Positions 61,154 through 64,000 of a stretch of DNA of 64,000 bases are shown piece by piece. The notes below the pieces were generated by a model that was not told where the DNA came from, did no database searches, and saw nothing but the letters and a program-made list of their open reading frames with translations. The stretch is taken from NCBI GenBank assembly GCA_016875095.1, contig VGSG01000003.1, positions 1-64,000 of the forward strand. The letters run 5' to 3'. Position numbers and translations under genes: made by a program. Every line of letters starts with the position of its first letter. Position 1 is the stretch's first letter. Source of the DNA: Deltaproteobacteria bacterium (lineage in GTDB: Bacteria > Desulfobacterota > Desulfomonilia > Desulfomonilales > Desulfomonilaceae).

Positions 61154-62326
61154 TTATCGACGTTTCGGGCTGGGGGAAGCCGTGTTCAGGGCCTGGTTGT
61201 GGAAGACAAGCAGCGCCAGGCTTCCAGGGCCTTGGTTGAAGATATAGTCGTGCGGGCCGCCCAGGACAAGGTAGCTGTGGGGGATGCCTTCAGATTCCAG
61301 CATTCGGCTCATCTTTTTCACTGAGGGCGCGAGATAGTCCCGATCGCTCGTGACCAGTTGTATGGATCGGTCCTTGAGCAGGGCTCGATTCTTGACCACG
61401 AGCTCCCTATATTGATCCATAAAGGGGCTGAAAGAGCCTTGCAGCGAACCGATACTCCTGAAGATATCCGGATACTTGAAACCGTAATACATGGACCGGG
61501 TCCCTCCCATGGACACCCCGTCCACTCCGATCATTCCCGGAGCTACCCGGTAATGCTTGATGAGCGAGGGGATAAGCTCCTCCATGATGAACAGCTCATA
61601 GTCCGGGTCTTCCAGCCGCCCACCCGCGGTCAAGGGCGGAGAATAGGGGCAGGCAAGGATCACGCCTTGAAACGGGTGAGCTTCCAGTCGCTTGTTGAAC
61701 TCGCGGACCTCTTGAGCCGAAGCTAGGCCCCTGAAGTCTGAGGCTTGCAGCTTATTATTCTTAAGCGCCACCATCGCCTGATCGGTCTTATAGTACCCGA
61801 TCCATGCGAGCGCGCCGTCGCGGGGCGGTCTCGCGCACTCTCCCGCGCCGCCGAACGCGATGACCAGCGGGTATGTCCTGGCGGGATCTTGTCCGTAATC
61901 AACCGGGAGCCCGATGGCCGCAATGGCGCTGGGCACATGCCGCGATTTGAGGACCAAGTACTCGGCCGGAGTGCGGTACCCTTCCAGCTTCTCGGTAAAA
62001 GCTGCGCCGGGCTCTCTCGGCGCCGCAATGTCCGGTTCAAGGCGCGCAATGGCGCGGGGGGTTCGCGCATTTGCCTTCTGGTCAGAGGGTTCGGTGGCGA
62101 ACGCACGTGGCCCTGGACGAATTACTTTGGGGCCTGTCTCGGTTGGGGCTGGATCTTTCTGCGCGATTGCCGGAGAGGGGGAAGGATTCGGGTCGGGAGA
62201 AGGGCCGCGAGAGGTATTCGAAGTCCGGGCAGGTTGATCCGACGATCCGAGGCAACCCGCAATCGCAATTGCCAGGAGCGGCAGGAAGCAGACCCTACAC
62301 GCCTTTGTAATACGGAACCTGTTCAT
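61154..62326 (-). CDS. Esterase-like lipoprotein (alpha/beta hydrolase)
   Basis: 390 residues. The lipobox LAIAIAGC with Cys25 marks a lipoprotein; a Pro/Ser/Ala-rich linker (residues 30-100) follows. The catalytic domain has VIAFGGAGECARPP (oxyanion), nucleophile elbow GVDGVSMGG (Ser272) and a C-terminal His in GGPHDYIF. It is of the esterase D/PHB-depolymerase type. The neighbouring gene (62366-63484) is related in overall plan, and the two are probably a duplicated pair. Confidence 0.82.
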   Translation of the reverse strand: MNRFRITKACRVCFLPLLAIAIAGCLGSSDQPARTSNTSRGPSPDPNPSPSPAIAQKDPAPTETGPKVIRPGPRAFATEPSDQKANARTPRAIARLEPDIAAPREPGAAFTEKLEGYRTPAEYLVLKSRHVPSAIAAIGLPVDYGQDPARTYPLVIAFGGAGECARPPRDGALAWIGYYKTDQAMVALKNNKLQASDFRGLASAQEVREFNKRLEAHPFQGVILACPYSPPLTAGGRLEDPDYELFIMEELIPSLIKHYRVAPGMIGVDGVSMGGTRSMYYGFKYPDIFRSIGSLQGSFSPFMDQYRELVVKNRALLKDRSIQLVTSDRDYLAPSVKKMSRMLESEGIPHSYLVLGGPHDYIFNQGPGSLALLVFHNQALNTASPSPKRR

Positions 62327-62365
62327 CAGCGTGTCGAAGGCCCTGCGCCAAAGGTGTGGCTTAGG

Positions 62366-63484
62366 CTACCAGAGCCCGGGTAGCAGACCGGCGCCTGTGC
62401 GGATCGGCGGCTGAGGCTCATCGCTCGCAGCCGCGCGCTCGGGGGCGTCCGGTGATTCCTGAGCCGCGACCCGAGTGCGTGGCAGGTCCTGATTGATGCC
62501 CAAAGCCAGGAAATTCTGCTTGAATCGCTGGGAAAACCAGTACAGCGCCTGATGGCCGTTGGGATAGCGATACGCGCAGTACCCGTGGCCGCAGCTCTTG
62601 AAAACGCTCACGGTGACCGGGAAACCCGCGCCCCTCATGGATTGAACAAGATGGTACAGGCGACCGCCATTGCTATAGGTGTTGCAGCCATCCCGCTCGT
62701 TGGTATTGATGTTGTACGCGATGCCTCCGGCTTTCTTTATCCGTTGGATGTTCTGTTCAAAGACCGGGTTTGTGGTGGGATAGCTTCCAAGATCGGTCTG
62801 TTGGCCTCCCACATATGCGAAGATCTCGGGATGGCGGGCTGAGATCATAATTGCTTGGGCAGCGCCCGCACACGCGCCGTCAATGCCCCTGAAGCGACGA
62901 TCGGGCACGGTGCGGTAATGCGCATCTATGAACGGGATCACTTCTTCGAGGAGGTACTTCTCATACTGGCCTGTCGCGCCCCCCCCGGGATTCCATAGCG
63001 ATACCACGATCAGGTCCTCATACGGGCTCTCGGAAAGCCACCGGTTGAACAAGGCGAGCTCTTCGTCGGTGATATTGTCTTGGAAGTCGGTCTTGGTGAG
63101 TTTCCCAGCCTGGAGATGGTCCATGGTGAGTGGGGTTTTACACCAGACAGACCAGTATGTTGCGCCGCCTTTTTCCGGTCCGTTGTCCCATCCTGATTTC
63201 CCGCCAAGGAGATAAACCACGCCGTACCGACGATTGACGTTGGTCTCGTAGTCGTCCGGAAGGATCACATGGACCGGGAATGGGCTGGAAACCGTCCCTT
63301 GCTTGGATTGGACGCTCCGGTAGGTGTCCGAATGAACTCGGACCACTTCAATGTAGTGCTTTGTCCTGAGGAATTTGGTTCGAGCCTCGATCTGGGCCCA
63401 CGGCTCTTCACGAGGCGCTGCCCAAATGGGAAATCCCACAGCCACGATAAGGACCACGAGCAACAATTTCATGGCTACTTTCAT
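62366..63484 (-). CDS. Secreted esterase-like protein with Cys at the nucleophile position
   Basis: 372 residues from the ATG at 63484 (GGAGG six bases upstream). Signal peptide 1-22, ending WAAP. The fold matches the neighbouring lipoprotein esterase: VVYLLGGKSGWDNG, ERALLPF-like VIPFIDAHYR and the elbow GIDGACAGA, where Cys205 replaces the expected Ser (GxCxG instead of GxSxG). A putative catalytic His lies in SCGHGYCAYRYPNGHQ. The tail from about 345 is Pro/Ala-rich. It could be a Cys-dependent hydrolase like dienelactone hydrolase, or an inactive binding protein. Confidence 0.8.
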   Translation of the reverse strand: MKVAMKLLLVVLIVAVGFPIWAAPREEPWAQIEARTKFLRTKHYIEVVRVHSDTYRSVQSKQGTVSSPFPVHVILPDDYETNVNRRYGVVYLLGGKSGWDNGPEKGGATYWSVWCKTPLTMDHLQAGKLTKTDFQDNITDEELALFNRWLSESPYEDLIVVSLWNPGGGATGQYEKYLLEEVIPFIDAHYRTVPDRRFRGIDGACAGAAQAIMISARHPEIFAYVGGQQTDLGSYPTTNPVFEQNIQRIKKAGGIAYNINTNERDGCNTYSNGGRLYHLVQSMRGAGFPVTVSVFKSCGHGYCAYRYPNGHQALYWFSQRFKQNFLALGINQDLPRTRVAAQESPDAPERAAASDEPQPPIRTGAGLLPGLW

Positions 63485-63521
63485 AATTTCCTCCGAGTCG
63501 AGTTCGACAATATCAATCCGG

Positions 63522-64000
63522 CTACCGCACCTGTATGTTGTAAACCTTTACCGGGAACCCCTGCTGATCCACGGTATCAGACGAAACCGGATCCATCAAT
63601 ATCACGCTGCTCTTCACAGCTACCCCCCGTATAGCGCAACGGATGTACAGCGGATAGGTTCCCGGCGGGCCCGCCTGTATTTTGGCTTCCAGCTCATGCG
63701 TCTTGTTCTCGCCCCACAGTTCGATCCATTCTTCCGCCATGGGAACTTTGGTCTTGATCTTGTCCTGCGTTATGGACAGAACCGTGCTGCCTCGACCGTA
63801 TATCTTCCCAGGTCTGGCGGAAACCAATTTCAGACCGTGCGGATCGGGCGCGGACAGCGTTATGCCGCCATAATCCGACTCCTTGCCCTGATTCCGCGCT
63901 GCAACCTTTACGGAAAAAGTCTGGCCCGAGGCCACCGTAGCCGGGATTTTTACGTCAATGATTTTGGGTTCAGCGTCCTTGAGGAAATCAACCTCAAAGA
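63522..64000 (-). CDS. Partial gene: beta-sandwich type protein, cut by the window edge
   Basis: The frame is open from the edge to the stop at 63522, at least 159 residues; a GTG at 63935 is only internal. Visible sequence such as IIDVKIPATVASGQTFSVKV, LKLVSARPGKIYGRGSTVLS and PPGTYPLYIRCAIRGVAVKS has the alternating pattern and spacing of CARDB/immunoglobulin-like extracellular domains. It ends VYNIQVR. The start and any signal peptide lie outside. Same strand as the two esterase-like genes upstream of it. Confidence 0.6.
   Translation of the reverse strand, partial: FEVDFLKDAEPKIIDVKIPATVASGQTFSVKVAARNQGKESDYGGITLSAPDPHGLKLVSARPGKIYGRGSTVLSITQDKIKTKVPMAEEWIELWGENKTHELEAKIQAGPPGTYPLYIRCAIRGVAVKSSVILMDPVSSDTVDQQGFPVKVYNIQVR

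Overview
The window looks like a chromosomal segment of an anaerobic, GC-rich member of the Desulfobacterota (former Deltaproteobacteria; the Desulfomonile/Syntrophobacter type of lifestyle would fit). The reasons are the many acyl-CoA dehydrogenases and CoA ligases, two TAXI-type TRAP transporters, a branched-chain-type ABC transporter next to a CoA ligase, a split-P-protein glycine cleavage system, MeaB, and a gene that is only complete if an in-frame UGA is read as selenocysteine. The taxonomic call is inference; no rRNA, tRNA, CRISPR array, IS element or phage gene was seen.

Layout. 1-10 kb: unlinked single genes (ATP-grasp/HAD fusion, periplasmic Do-type protease, alanine dehydrogenase translationally coupled to an M20 peptidase, methyltransferase, histidine phosphatase, PgpA, alpha/beta hydrolase). 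10-20.5 kb: an MBL-fold hydrolase and a MerR-type regulator with shared candidate operator motifs, then a beta-oxidation block (remnant of an acyl-CoA synthetase, FadJ-like bifunctional enzyme, 601-residue acyl-CoA dehydrogenase, thiolase, and two unequal acyl-CoA dehydrogenases). 21-30.8 kb: a tightly packed cluster with a TAXI-TRAP transporter (binding protein, DUF1850, fused permease), glycine cleavage T-H-P1-P2, a double-ACT protein and a GrdB/PrdB-like selenoprotein carrying UGA at codon 173 with a hairpin 18 nt downstream. This last unit is the most interesting part of the window: uptake, glycine oxidation and a selenocysteine reductase-like protein in one apparent operon, without the usual glycine reductase partners GrdA, GrdC and GrdD.

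31-40.7 kb: orphan hrcA, an inositol-monophosphatase-like gene, the housekeeping operon rpsP-khpA-rimM-trmD-rplS-rnhB behind a clear sigma70-type promoter, a large AsmA-like protein and small proteins. 40.7-48.5 kb (minus strand): livM-livH-NTF2-like-livJ-livG-livF-acyl-CoA synthetase, possibly with a HEPN gene at its end, i.e. uptake and CoA activation of an organic acid. 48.5-56.4 kb (minus strand): GNAT, SYLF protein, a second TAXI-TRAP operon ending in a receiver-only response regulator, a ferritin-like protein, an unrecognised protein with a duplicated C-terminal domain, and a rhodanese. 56.5-64 kb: acyl-CoA dehydrogenase-meaB-penicillin acylase-like operon, then two secreted esterase-like proteins, one with Cys in place of the nucleophilic Ser, and a gene cut by the window edge.

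Dispersed non-coding repeats are present: a family of about 160 bp in three copies (around 1.9, 8.4 and 53.9 kb) and several perfect palindromic units (around 18.0, 30.9 and 33.3 kb).
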